Source: Pseudomonas eucalypticola (GTDB lineage Bacteria > Pseudomonadota > Gammaproteobacteria > Pseudomonadales > Pseudomonadaceae). From it: 64,000 nucleotides of DNA. Position 1 is the stretch's first letter; every line of letters begins with the position of its first letter. The notes below the pieces were generated by a model. That model searched no databases, was not told the DNA's origin, and saw nothing but the letters and a program-made list of their open reading frames with translations. The position numbers were made by a program, and so were the translations under genes. The stretch is taken from contig NZ_CP056030.1 of NCBI RefSeq assembly GCF_013374995.1, positions 2,512,501 through 2,576,500 of the forward strand, given 5' to 3'. This document shows positions 47,801 through 57,200 of the stretch, piece by piece.

Positions 47801-48227
47801 CCTGCCTGACTACATGATTCCCGCGCACTGGGTATGGCTGCCAGCGCTGCCCATGACACCCAATGGCAAGCTCGACCGCAAGGCCCTGCCTGCACCGGAT
47901 GCTGCTCAGTCGCAGCAAGGCTATGTCGCCCCCCGCAGCGAACTCGAGCAGCAGATAGCTGGGATCTGGGCGCCACTCCTGAACCTCGACAGGGTGGGGC
48001 TTAACGACAACTTCTTCGAGCTGGGCGGGCACTCGTTGTTAGCCCTGTCGGTCCTGTCACGCCTGCAATTGGCCCTTGGGCTGACGGTTGAGCCGGCTGC
48101 GCTGTTCCAGTACCCGGTGCTCGCTGATTTCGCCGCCCACATCGAGACCATGGGTAGCACTGGCGACTTTGACGAAAAACTGCAGCGCCTGGATATGCTG
48201 TTTGAGGATTTTGAGGTGATTGAATGA
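35856..48227 (+). CDS. Pyoverdine side-chain NRPS C (C-A-T-E, C-A-T-E, C-A-T)
   Basis: This three-module synthetase (4123 aa) has the same architecture and length as NRPS B. Module 1: C ~35990-37300 (LCL type), A ~37380-38870, T (~39015), E ~39180-40500. Module 2: C ~40560-41840, A ~41920-43345, T (~43487), E ~43650-44980. Module 3: C ~45055-46300, A ~46400-47895, T (~48030). Pockets: DFWNVGMVHK (Thr), DLWNNALTYK (Ala-like), DILQLGLVWK (Gly; compare DILQLGLIWK). Both epimerases keep their catalytic motifs, so Thr and the Ala-like residue should be D. The start is GTG at 35856, with GGGGA at 35844-35848 overlapping the upstream stop codon. The N-terminus (KSLSTKERQALAQLL) differs from that of A, B and D, which may give docking specificity. 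Confidence 0.95.
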   Translation: MQALLDSVKSLSTKERQALAQLLKRQGVNLYGVTPISPRDLGETLSLSYAQQRQWFLWQLDPQGNAYNIPVGLRLSGALNLDALRASFEQLIDRHETLRTTFHLLDGQAVQVVHPTSPFDLQVAPLPTDGRDPQTLLKVLVEEEIGRPFDLEQGPLLRVKLLRLAPDEHVLVLTMHHIVSDGWSMPIMVDELVQCYAGLCAGRPAQFPALPIQYADYAIWQRRWMEAGEQDRQLAYWKAQLGSDNPVLELPTDHPRPANQSYAGATLSIELNRELVRQLKQLAKQQGVTLFMVLLASFQALLHRYSGQNDVRVGVPIANRNRAETERLIGFFVNTQVLKAEFDPQTTFTALLQQVQHTSLAAQAHQDLPFEQLVEALHPQRSLSQSPLFQVMYNHQTQVKGESRSLPGLTVEGLHWGITTAQFDLTLDTFEYEHDLGASLRYATALFEPRTIEALARHWRHLLEAIVKQPGQLIAELPLLDAQERGQVINDWNPEPRTFPADLCLHQLIEAQTARAPDAVAVVFEQQVLTYQQLNQRANQLAHKLREQGVGPDVMVGIAVERSLDMVVGLLGILKAGGAYVPLDPEYPHERLAYMMADSGIQLLLTQEHVLARLPVPSGVQSLLLTAFPGYSDANPINLARPENLAYVIYTSGSTGKPKGTLLPHHNVMRLFQATQGWFQFNERDVWSVFHSYAFDFSVWELFGALLHGAKAVIVAKDVARSPEDFHALLVREHVTVLNQTPSAFKQLIPLACESQHGLALRYVVFGGEALDVGSLGPWFERFGDQQPQLINMYGITETTVHVTYRPLSRADLVQEGVSPIGEVIPDLSWYLLDHHLNVTAPGCNGELHVGQAGLARGYHGRAALTAERFIPDPFDTSEQGGGRLYRTGDLARYRASGVVEYAGRIDHQVKIRGFRIELGEIEAKLQEHAAIREALVLDIDGPGGKQLAAYLLLTQGQAAQDHGTLRDQLREHLKALLPDYMVPAHLMFLETFPLTSNGKLDRKALPAPDVSAQQHEYVAPQSELEQQIAAIWADVLKVEKVGLTDNFFELGGDSIISIQVVSRARQVGIRFTPKELFQHQTVQGLASVAKQGDTDSLKIDQGPVTGEALLLPIHQHFFASDIPQRHHWNQALLLKPGQALNGDTLAQALQALIVHHDALRLSFVESAGTWTAHYRAVDQQPVLWQREVKDAHALEALCNEAQASLNLQEGPLLRAVLATLADGSQRLLLALHHLVVDGVSWRILLEDLQAAYQQLDAGQAPQLPAKTSSTQAWAEHLQTYAHSETLQAQRAYWHAQLEGASADLPCDNPEGSLQGIHAGNAHTRLDATLTRQLLQQAPAAYRTQVNDLLLTALARVIARWTQRDDVLVQLEGHGREELFDTVDLTRTVGWFTSLFPVKLSAASSLDTSIKQIKEQLRAVPDKGIGFGALRYLGDEPGLAQLPVPRITFNYLGQFDGSFAEGDSAFLTPAMELAGASQSETAPLANWLAVNGKVYGGELSLNWTFSRAMFNDATIEALAADYAEELQALVAHCIEPGHAGLTPSDVPLAQLSQAQLDSLAIPASQIEDLYPLSPMQQGMLFHALYEQGSGHYINQMRVDVKGLDVDRFQAAWQAAVDRHEVLRANFVNGFEQPLQVIRKQVKLPFTRLEWQGTPNIEQALDTWVEAERAQGFNLERDPLIRITVIRTATDTHHVVYTSHHILMDGWSNSRLLGEVLQAYGAVPNAVQPGRYRDYIGWLHAQDPVHTQTFWQLQLNSFQGPTLLAQAMPKYDLASGTRHAEHLQVIDSPQTARLNSFARQHRVTVNTLVQAAWLLLLQRYTGQACVTFGATVSGRPADLKGVEQQLGLFINTLPVIASPRAEQRVSEWIEQVQAQNLALREYEHSSLSEIQRWAGAASEGLFDTLLVFENYPVSEALQQGAPARLEFSGTHHLEQTNYPLTLLMGLGETLSIHYSYDRDHFSDAGVAQIASHFAQVLQSLVGDSERCIAELAMLSVDEQQQILVDWNRTAQPYPAEQCVHQLVEAQAARTPDAVALVHGEQELTYQQLNGRANQLARQLRELGVGPDVLVGVALARGLDLVVSLLAILKAGGAYVPLDPAYPQERLAYMLQDSQARVLLSQASLLQHLPQDTPAHLVLLDTLALQDSASDNLTPLSAPQNLAVSIYTSGSTGLPKGVLIEHRNIAALIGWAHTVYSQDDLKGVLACTSICFDLSVWELFVTLSAGGYAVIAQNALALPLLAAKDRVHLINTVPSAIKALHDAGQIPASVRIINLAGEPLKQALVDNLYGLGHVQHVHDLYGPSEDTTYSTCTRREAGGQANIGRPIANSAGYVLDGTGNPLPVGGAGEFCLAGAGLARGYLGRAALTAEKFLPNPFDTSAQGGGRLYRTGDLTRYRADGVIEYVGRIDHQVKIRGFRIELGEIELTLLAHPSVREAVVVDIEGPGGRQLVAYLVADGDVQGLREHLKTTLPDYMVPAHLVSLDALPLTPNGKLDRKALPAPDVSAQQHEYVAPQSELERQIAAIWADVLKVEKVGLTDNFFELGGDSIISIQVVSRARQVGIRFTPKELFQHQTVQGLASVAKQGDTDSLKIDQGPVTGEALLLPIHQHFFASDIPQRHHWNQALLLKPGQALNGDTLAQALQALIVHHDALRLSFVESAGTWTAHYRAVDQQPVLWQREVKDAHALEALCNEAQASLNLQEGPLLRAVLATLADGSQRLLLALHHLVVDGVSWRILLEDLQAAYQQLDAGQALQLPAKTSSTQAWAEHLQTYAHSETLQAQRAYWHAQLEGASADLPCDNPEGSLQGTYACTVQTRLDQQATRALLQQAPAAYRTQVNDLLLTALARVIARWTQRDDVLVQLEGHGREELFDTVDLTRTVGWFTSLFPVKLSAASSLDTSIKQIKEQLRAIPDKGIGFGVLQYMGPEQADQALKQLPVPRITFNYLGQFDAAPQAQQAQMAADLFLPATESVGRSQSASAPLSNWMLINGQVFEGELSLGWTFSSEMFDSQVVQHLADEYARELRALIDHCLTPSVCGLTPSDVPMAGLNQQQLDSLPIAAGDIEDIYPLSPMQQGMLFHSVYEQERGNYINQMRVNVTGLDPLRFKRAWELALERHEVLRAGFVTQFEHPVQIVRKGARLPFVELDWSGHPSLEQALEEKASADRVHGFDLQDAPLLRLTLVKTAEGQHHLIYTNHHILMDGWSNTQLLGEVLHSYGGGTINGQVGRYRDYIEWLHRQDAQQREAFWHQQLAPLNEPTRLAQALWQDDTALGEGQAEYRHVVDAQHTEALSRFARQQRVTVNTLVQAAWLLLLQRYTGQQGVAFGATVAGRPAELRGVEQQLGLFINTLPVVGNPRPDQWVGEWLEHLQAQNISLREFEHTPLYDIQRWAGVAGEGMFDTLLVFENYPVSEALQRGATSGLVFAGTQVREQSNYPLTLMIGLGQELSINYLFDRAFYTEEGVRRIAEHFNCLLTALAVNAQTPVGRLPMRDADDTQRAIGHRPTQSPYPQDRCVHHLFEAQVHATPDAPALLFGEQTVSYQQLNARANQLAAKLRELGVGPDVLVGISVERSVEMVVGLLAILKAGGAYVPLDPQYPRDRLAYMLENSGARLLLTLSHLRAQLPASGIQAWCMDTDWNQLQGYGCDNLEVTIHPEHLAYCIYTSGSTGQPKGVEVRHQALVNFLASMSSQPGIESTDRVLALTSLSFDIAALELYGPLLAGASVVLLADGQNKDPAALQSVLDQYRVNTVQATPSTWRMLVENVPSSVLAGCKVLTGGEALPRDLAEQLLQLGGCVWNLYGPTETTVWSAAHRLDPHHREPLLGTAIANTSLHVMSADLSATPVGVTGELLIGGDGLARGYQRRAALTAERFVPDPHEGSEQGGGRLYRTGDLVNYRPDGLLQYVGRIDHQVKIRGFRIELGEIEARLVAEAAIRHAVVVDIEAAGGKQLAAYLVPVAEQVPGADQLVALNNDLRERLRTSLPDYMIPAHWVWLPALPMTPNGKLDRKALPAPDAAQSQQGYVAPRSELEQQIAGIWAPLLNLDRVGLNDNFFELGGHSLLALSVLSRLQLALGLTVEPAALFQYPVLADFAAHIETMGSTGDFDEKLQRLDMLFEDFEVIE
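38930..40995 (+). repeat. T-E-C repeat, copy 3 of 4
   Basis: NRPS C module 1 copy of the carrier-epimerase-condensation repeat. It starts 12.36 kb after copy 1 in NRPS B, matching the full length of one NRPS gene. Confidence 0.85.
41855..43495 (+). repeat. Ala-type module repeat, copy 3 of 3
   Basis: NRPS C module 2 copy of the Ala-like adenylation repeat, 12.37 kb downstream of copy 2. It includes the same pocket residues, linker and following carrier domain. Confidence 0.85.
43425..44605 (+). repeat. T-E repeat, copy 4 of 4 (mosaic)
   Basis: NRPS C module 2 copy. It matches the other copies to about 44270, differs for about 55 bp (residues TYACTVQTRLDQQATRAL), matches again from about 44325 to 44605, and then diverges to an unrelated epimerase C-terminal half. 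This looks like gene conversion between epimerase domains. Confidence 0.8.
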
Positions 48228-51200
48228 GTACCGATGTCGCGCTGAATATCGCCAAGCGGTTCGTGACCCTGCCGCTTGCCAAGCGCAGGGTGTACCTGGA
48301 AAAAATGCACGCCGAGAATATTTCGCCGGCCAATTTGCCGATCCCGGCGGTGAAAGCGCTTTATGAGCGCATTCCCCTGTCCTATGCCCAGCAGCGCCAA
48401 TGGTTTCTCTGGCAGTTGGAGCCGCAAGGCTGCGCCTACAACATGCCCACTGCGCTCAGGCTGAAAGGGTCGTTGAATGTTGATGCGCTGCGGGACAGTT
48501 TCCGGGCACTCATAGAGCGCCACCAGACATTGCGCACTACCTTCGGGCAGGCCGAAGAGCAGTGGGTGCAGATCATTCACCCCGTCGGTGAATTTGCCCT
48601 GCGCGTCGAATCCGCCCAGTGGCGCGAGGAGGACAGCATTGGGCCGCAACTCAAGCAGTGGGTGGAGGCGGAGGTACACCAACCCTTTGACCTGGAGAAC
48701 GAATGGCCGCTTCGGGTAAAGCTGCTGAGCCTGGGGCCTGATGACCATGTGTTGCTATTGACACTGCACCACATCGTCACCGATGGCTGGTCCATGCAGG
48801 TCATGGTCGATGAGCTTATCCAGTTCTACGCCCATTTCCATGCAGGCGCTTCGTTGAACCTCCCGGACTTGCACGTTCAATACGCTGATTACGCCATCTG
48901 GCAGCGGCACTGGATGGAGGCCGGGGAGCAGGAGCGCCAACTCGCCTATTGGCAATCGGTGCTGGGCAGTGAGCACCCGGTGCTGGAGTTGCCAACCGAT
49001 CGACCCCGCCCGGTCATGCAAAGCTTTACCGGTGCCAGCCTGGGTTTTGACCTTCCCCAGGACCTGGGCGCGGCCCTGAAACACTGCGCCCACCAGCAAG
49101 GTGTAACGTTATTCACCCTGTTGCTGGCCAGTTTCCAGACGCTGCTGCACCGCTATTCCGGGCAGGATGAGATTCGCGTTGGCGTGCCTATCGCCAACCG
49201 CAACCGCGTCGAGACCGAGCGCTTGATTGGCTTCTTTGTCAATACTCAAGTGTTGAAAGCCGAATTTGATCCCCACACCACCTTCAGCGGCTTGCTTACG
49301 CAGGTCGCGAACACGGTGCTGGCTGCGCAAGCGTACCAGGAATTGCCGTTCGAACAATTGGTGGAGGCTCTGCATCCGGAACGCAGTCTCAGCCACAGCC
49401 CTTTGTTTCAGGTCATGTACAACCACCAGACGCAGGCTCAAGCCACGCGCCGCAGCTTGCCCGGGTTATCGGTGGAAGGCATCACATGGGAGCGCCAAAC
49501 GGCGCAGTTCGACCTGACCCTCAACACATTGGAGCGCACCGACGGTCTGGGCATCGAGTTCAATTACGCCACCGCGATGTTCGACAAGGCTTCCATCGAG
49601 CGCATGGCCGAGCACTGGTGTCAGTTGTTGCGAGCCATCGCCGAGCAGCCTCAGCAGCGGATCGAAGAGCTCTCGATGCTGAACGAGTCGGAGCAGCGCC
49701 TGATGATCGAGCAGTGGAACCGTACCGCTGCTCCGTACCCGAATGCACACAGCGTCCACGGCTTGATCCAGGCACAGGTGGGTAGAGCACCGGATGCCAC
49801 TGCCTTGCTGTTTGGCGAGCACCGGTTGAGTTACCTTCAGTTGAACCAGCGCGCCAATCGACTCGCGCACGCCTTGCGAACTCGGGGTGTCGGGCCGGAT
49901 GTGCTGGTGGGGATCGCCATGGAGCGGTCAATGGAAATGGTCGTCGGGCTGTTGGCAATTCTGAAGGCCGGTGGGGCTTATGTTCCGTTCGACCCGGAAT
50001 ACCCGCGCGATCGACTGGCGTACATGATGCAGGACAGTGGTATCGGCCTGTTGTTGACCCAGGCTGGCTTAGTGGACCAACTGCCGATTCCCGACCTGGT
50101 GGAGAGCCTGGTCGTAGAGGCAGATGGCCGCGGGTTGGAACCTTATAGCGATGCTGATCCCGAAGAGCTGAACGTTGGGGCGCACCTGGCGTATGTGATC
50201 TACACCTCCGGTTCAACCGGCAAGCCTAAAGGGGCCGGCAACTCGCACCAGGCGCTGGTCAATCGGCTGTGGTGGATGCAAAACGCCTACGGGCTGGACG
50301 CCAGCGACACGGTCTTGCAGAAAACCCCTTTCAGCTTCGATGTGTCGGTCTGGGAGTTCTTCTGGCCGCTATTGACAGGCGCCCGACTGGTGCTGGCCCA
50401 GCCAGGCGATCATCGTGACCCCGAACGCCTGGTTGAAATCATTTGCGCTCGCAATGTTACGACGCTGCACTTTGTGCCTTCCATGCTCCAGGCATTCATG
50501 GGCACTGAGCATGTGGAGCGATGCAGCAGCATCACGCGGCTGATCTGCAGCGGTGAAGCGTTGCCGGCGGATCTGTCCGAACAAGTTCTGAAGCGCCTGC
50601 CCGCGAGTGGTTTGTACAACCTGTATGGTCCGACGGAAGCCGCCATCGATGTGACTCACTGGACCTGTCAGCCCCATGTCAAGGGTAGCGTGCCGATCGG
50701 GGTACCCATCGATAACCTGAAGGCTCATATTCTCAGTCGCTGTCTGTTGCCGGTTCCCCAGGGGGTATCGGCCGAGTTGTACCTGGGCGGTACTGGCCTG
50801 GCGCGGGGCTATCACCGGCGGCCAGCGTTGACTGCCGAACGTTTCGTTCCGGACCCTTATGACCAGAGTGAGCAGGGTGGTGGCCGGCTGTATCGTACCG
50901 GCGATCTGGCACGGTATCGGACGGGGGGCGTGATCGACTACGCCGGACGTCTCGATCACCAGGTCAAGATCCGCGGGTTGCGAATCGAATTGGGCGAGAT
51001 CGAAACCAAGTTGCTGGAATACCCCGGTATCCGAGAAACCGTGGTGATTGATATCGATGGCGTCAACGGCAAGCAATTGGCAGCTTACCTCGTGGCCGAT
51101 AAACCCGATGCAATCGTGCAAGACGAACTGCGCGCGCACCTGAAGGTGTCGTTACCGGACTTCATGGTGCCCACCTACTTGATCGAGGTCGAGGCACTTG

Positions 51201-54200
51201 CGCTGACACCCAACGGCAAACTGGACCGAAAAGCCCTGCCCAAGCCCGATGTCACACAGCGTCAGCACGTCTATGTCGCGCCGCAGGGCGAGCTGCAAGA
51301 GCGCCTCGCGGCCATATGGGCGACCGTGTTGAAGCTCCAGCAAGTCGGCATTACCGATAATTTCTTCGAGCTGGGTGGCGACTCGATCATTTCGATTCAG
51401 GTCGTCAGTCGGGCGCGACGCGAGGGAATTCGCTTTACCCCCAAACAGCTGTTCCAGCACCAGACCGTGCAAGGGCTGGCCGCGGTCGCCGAATACGGGG
51501 CAAATGCCTCGCCGGCCAGCGATCATGGGGTATGCAGCGGGCCGGTGAAGCTGCTGCCGGCTCAGCTTGCCTGCCTTGAACGCTCGGATAACCGTGAACT
51601 CTACCAGTTGCTCACACCACGACAACCGTTGCATGCCGGGCACTTGCAACAGGCCCTTGAAGTGGTGGTACAGCACCATGATGCGTTGCGGTCAACCTTC
51701 AGGGAACCAGGCAGCGCCTGGATTCGTACCCAAGCTGAACAGCAAAGTGCCTGGGACGAAGCCCCGCTCCTCTGGCGTGCCGAACTGGAGGGGGAGCCTG
51801 AGCTGGCCGCATTGCATCAGGAACTGGTGCAAAGCCTCGATTGCCACCAGGGGCACGTCACTCGTGCCGCGCTGGCAAGCTTGGCCGATGGTACACAACG
51901 CTTGCTGTGGGTCGCTCATCCACTGGTCATTGATGCCGCATCCTGGCCTATCCTGCTTCAGGACCTGGAGAGGGTCTATACGCTGCTATGTGCTGGCCAC
52001 CCGGTCCGACTGGCGACAAAGACTCATTCGGTTGCCGCGCTGGCCGAGGGTCTGCAACGAGGCGCGACGGACGAAGGTCTGCAGGCCATATTGGCATCAC
52101 TATCGGCCGAATGGGCGGGGGTCACCACCGACCTGCCCGAGCTCGACGAAGGCGACTCGAGCCTGCAAACGCCGGAAGGGCGGGTGCTCGTGCAGCTGGG
52201 GCGGGAGCACACCGATGCGTTACTGAACAAGGCCCCGCTGGCCTACCGAGCTCAGGTCGAGGACCTGCTGCTGAGTGCGTTGACCCCGGTCCTTGCCCGC
52301 TGGACAGGCGGCGAACGGGTGGCGGTGCTATTGCAGGGTGATCACCGTAATGCCCGTCTGGAAGGTGTCGATCTGCATCGTACAGTGGGCGCTCTGACCT
52401 GCCAGTACCCGGCTGCGTTGAGCGGACACTCAGACCTCGGTGCCTCGATCAAGGGCATCAAGGAACAGGTGAGTGCGGCGCGTGAAAGAGGTGTAGGCCT
52501 GGCCGCGCTGCGTTATCTGGGTAGCGAGCCGGCGCGGCGTGCTCTCGAAGCGTTACCGGTACCCTCAATCTCTTTCAGTTACCAACCGCCCTTGGATTGT
52601 GCCTTGTTCGAAGCCGTCAATGCGGTGACCTTGTCCACCGCAGCGGTGTCTGTTCACGCACAGGTACAGGCGGGCCAGTTGCGGTTCGATTGGGTATTCA
52701 ACCACTCGAACCTTGCCAAGGCGCGCGTTCAGCAACTGGCCGATGACACCCTGCGGGCCTTGCAGCAAGTGGTCGCACATTGCATGGCGCCAGAGGCGGG
52801 AGGTGTAACCCCATCCGATTTCCCGCTGTGTGCGTTGAGCCAGGCCCAACTGGACAGCCTCCCTGTGCCTGCCGCGCAGATCGAAGATATATACCCATTA
52901 TCGCCGACGCAGAAGGGGATGCTTTTTCACTCGATCGAAGACGCCGGTGACGGGTTGTACATCAACCAGGTCAGCCTGCCGATCAAGGGGTTGAAGGTAG
53001 CGGAGTTTACCCAGGCGTGGGCGGCTGTCATCGCCCGCCACGCAATGTTGCGCACAAGTTTTCACTGGGCCGGTCTGGATGAGCCAGTACAGGTGGTACA
53101 CACACAGGCGCAGATGCCCCTGCGTCAGGTTGACTTGCAGGCACAAGGGAATGCGCAGGGAGCGGTACAGGACCTTGCCCGGCAGGAGGTGCTGGCGGGT
53201 TTCGACATGGCCAAGGCTCCGCTGCACCGCATGCTATTGGTGCAGCTTGATCCTGCGACCTACCAAATGGTGTGGACCAGCCACCACTTGTTGATGGATG
53301 GCTGGAGTAAGTCCAGGCTGTTCGCCGAAATCATGCAACATTATTCCGGTCATCCTGTCACCGCTGACACAGGAAGCTACCGGGACTTCATCGCCTGGCT
53401 ACAGGCACAGGACAAAACACGTCAAGAATCCTTCTGGCGCGCCAGCCTGGCCAACAGTGAGGTTACCTCGCTGAGCCAGGCGATCCATCCCCGTCACGTT
53501 TCGGTGCAAGGCGGCCACCACGCTCTGTATACGCGCCGGGACAACACCTGGACGGCGCGTCTTCAGCAGTACTGCCGCCAGTTGCGCATCACGCCCAATA
53601 CCCTCGTGCAAGGCGCATGGTTGCTGTTGTTACAGCGTTATACCGGCAAACGCACGGTCACATTCGGGGCCACCGTGGCGGGCCGTCCGGAGGGGCTTGC
53701 CCACTCGGATACGATGCTTGGGCTGTTCATCAACACGCTACCCGTTTCCCAGACGCTGGATCCTCAGGCTCGGCTGCAGGACTGGCTCCGGGACCTGCAG
53801 GCCTACAACCTGGAGTTGCGCAACTGGTCTCATACCCCGCTCAACGAGGTTCAGCGCTGGTCGGCGGCGCCGGGCCAGAAGTTGTTCGATAGCATCATCG
53901 TCTTTGAAAACTACCCTATCGACGAAGGGTTACGTGAAGCGCCCGAAGCGGGTGTCCAGTTCGGTGACTCCAACGAGGTGGGGGTGACCAACTTTCCGAT
54001 GGACCTTGCTGTGCATTTGAACGACACCCTGATGATCGAGTACCTCTATCTACGGGACAGCTTCAGTGAAGCTGCGGTGGACGGAATCAGGGAGACGATG
54101 GAGGCCGCGCTGGAAGCCATGCTGCGTGAGCCTGACGCATTATTGGGCAACCTTGATTACCTGCCCGCGGCACAACGCCAGGCTACCCTGCACTGGGGGG

Positions 54201-57200
54201 CGCAGCCTCACACGAGCTACCGCGACGAGTTGCTACCCGACTTGATTGGCGAACAGGCCGTGCTGCGACCCACGGCGACCGCAGTCGTTTGCGGGACTGA
54301 GCGGATCAGCTACGCGCAGTTGGATCTGCGCTCAACGAAGTTGGCCCATGCCCTTCGCTCACGCGGGGCTGCCCCGGAAATCATTGTTGGGGTGGCCTTG
54401 CAGCGCTCGGTCGAACTGGTGGTCACGCTTCTGGCTGTCATGAAAGCAGGAGCGGCCTATGTACCGCTGGATCTGGACTACCCACGTGAGCGTCTGGCCT
54501 GGATGATGGAAGATTCGGGCATGTCTCTGCTGGTTACCCGCCCGGGGTTTGCCGAAAATTTGCCGGCGCATGACCACTTGGGTGTGTTGACCCCAGATGC
54601 CGAACCGAGCCAGGCCGAGCCACGCCTGGCGGGCAAGCGCCTGGATGAGCGAAACCTGGCCTATCTGATTTATACCTCTGGTTCTACCGGCAAGCCCAAA
54701 GGCGTCGCGGTGACGCATGGGCCGCTGAGTCGACATTGCCAGGCAATCACGCACCTCTACGAAATGGGACCGCAAACCCGCGAGCTACACTTCATGTCTT
54801 TTGCCTTTGACGGTGCGCAGGAGCGGTGCTTGAGCGTACTGGCCAGTGGCGGCACGTTGGTTGTGCGTGAGAGGGATCTGTGGACCGCCGAGCAAACCCT
54901 GGAGGCTCTCTGGCAGCACGAAATCACCATCGCCTGCTTTCCACCGGCCTACCTCAAGCAACTGGCCGAAACAGTGCACAGCCGCGGGCTCAAGCCGCCG
55001 CCTGTGCACATTTACTGCTTCGGCGGCGATGCTGTGCCCGAGCAGAGTTTCGAGCAGGTCAAGGCTGCACTCAAACCTCGGTTTTTCACCAACGGCTATG
55101 GGCCCACTGAAACCGTGGTCACGCCGTTGCTATGGAAAGTACCGGCTCACAGTCATTGCCAGGCGGCCTATGCGCCCATCGGTCGTGCGGTGGGCCTGCG
55201 TTCCCTGGCGGTCGTGGACGATGAACTCAACCCCCTGGCCTTGGAATTCTCCGGTGAATTGATGATTGGCGGCGACGGTATAGCGCGTGGTTATCATGGG
55301 CGCCCTGCGCTGACCGCTGAGCGGTTTGTGCCTGACCCGCAGGGTCAAGGCACCCGGATGTACCGCAGTGGCGACCTGGTAAGACGCCGTCCCGATGGGG
55401 TCGTGGAATATGTCGGTCGGATGGATCATCAAGTGAAGATCCGCGGTTTCCGTATCGAACTGGGGGAAGTCGAGGCATGCCTGCGGGCACAGTCAGGCGT
55501 GCGAGATGCGGTGGTAGTGGTACGCGAGGGGCCCTTGGGCAAGCAATTGATCGGGTACGTGGTTGGGGCGCAGCAGTCGCTGGCCGAACTCAAACGCGCG
55601 CTTGCCGATGTGCTGCCCGACTACATGGTGCCTTCGCATCTGGTAGAAATGGCCGCTTTGCCACTGACACCCAATGGCAAGCTCGATCGAATTCGCCTGC
55701 CCGAACCTGAACTCGCCGACAGCCAATACGTGGCACCGCGCAACGAGCGCGAAGGGATACTGCTACAGATCTGGCAGAATGTCCTGCAGGCCGAGCAACT
55801 GGGCGTTACCGACAACTTCTTCGAGCACGGCGGCGACTCGATATTGAGCCTGCAAGTCGTTTCACAGGCTCGCAATCACCCGCAGTTGCAGATGGACCTC
55901 AAGCTGCGTGACCTGCTGCGTTACCAGACGGTTGAAGCGATTGTCGCCAACGCTGATGCGCAACTACCGGGTAGCGTGCCGGCCCGTACGCAGGCGGTCG
56001 AGGGCACGTTCAACCTGGCTCCCATCCAGGCATGGATGTTCGCGCAAAGCCTTCCCGAGCCGGCGCATTTCAACCAGGCCCTGTTGCTCACGCCGCAGGA
56101 GCCGTTGGACCTGAAGGCGGTGGAATATGCGTTGCGATGTGTCGAGCAGCATCATGACGCATTGCGCCTGCAATTTCATCAACGAGAGGGGGGCTGGGTA
56201 CAGTCTTATGCAGAGACCAGGGGTGAGGAGCAAGATCGCCTGACGTCGCGCGCCGTCGGCGATGCAACGCAAATAACCGTTTTGGCCAATGAGGTGCACC
56301 GCAGTTTCGACCTGGCTGAGGCGCCCCTATGGCGGGCCGTGCATATTCAACTGCCGGACGGGCAGGAGCGGTTGTTGCTGGTGCTGCACCATTTGCTCAT
56401 GGATGGTGTTTCATGGCGCATTCTGCTGGAGGATTTGCAGGCGGCGTATCAGGCTTGCCGCCAGTCCCGGGAGGCATTGTTGCCAGCCCGTACCAGCAGT
56501 TACCAGACATGGGCGCAGCGCCTGCAAACCGAGGCCGGGCGCATCGAGCAACAACAGGCACAGTGGTGGATGGAGCAGGTGAGCCACGAAGGCGCGCCAC
56601 TGCCCTGCGCCAACCCACGCGGGCGCAACGAGATCAGTCAACAGATCGTTGCCCAGCGCCACCTTTCGCCAGATCAGACTGCTCTGTTGCTCAAGCACGC
56701 GCCGATGGCCAACCGCAGTCAAGTCAGCGAGGTGTTACTGACGGCGCTGGCCCGCACCCTGTGTCGGTTGAGCGCGCAAACGGCAGTAACGATCCAGCTA
56801 GAAGGGCACGGTCGTGAAGACCTGTTTGAGGGCGTGGATGTCTCGCGTACGTTGGGCTGGTTCAACAGCCTTTTCCCGGTCCGCTTGGTACCCGGCCTCG
56901 AAGGGGAGGCGGGCGCTGCGCTTCTCGCTGTTCAGCGGCAGTTGGCAGCGGTACCGGACAATGGCCTGGGCTACGGCGTATTGCGCTACATGGGCAGCCC
57001 TGAAGTCCGCAAGTGCCTGCATGAGTCGCCGCAGCCCAAGGTGACGTTCAACTATCTCGGCCTGTTCGACGCTGGGGCGCAGGACCATGCATTGTTCAGC
57101 TCAACCGCCGAAGACTCGGGGGATAGCGTTCATCCACAAGCGCGCCTGGTCAATGACCTGCAGATTGTGGCGCAGGTCCACGACGGTGTGTTGTCGGTAC

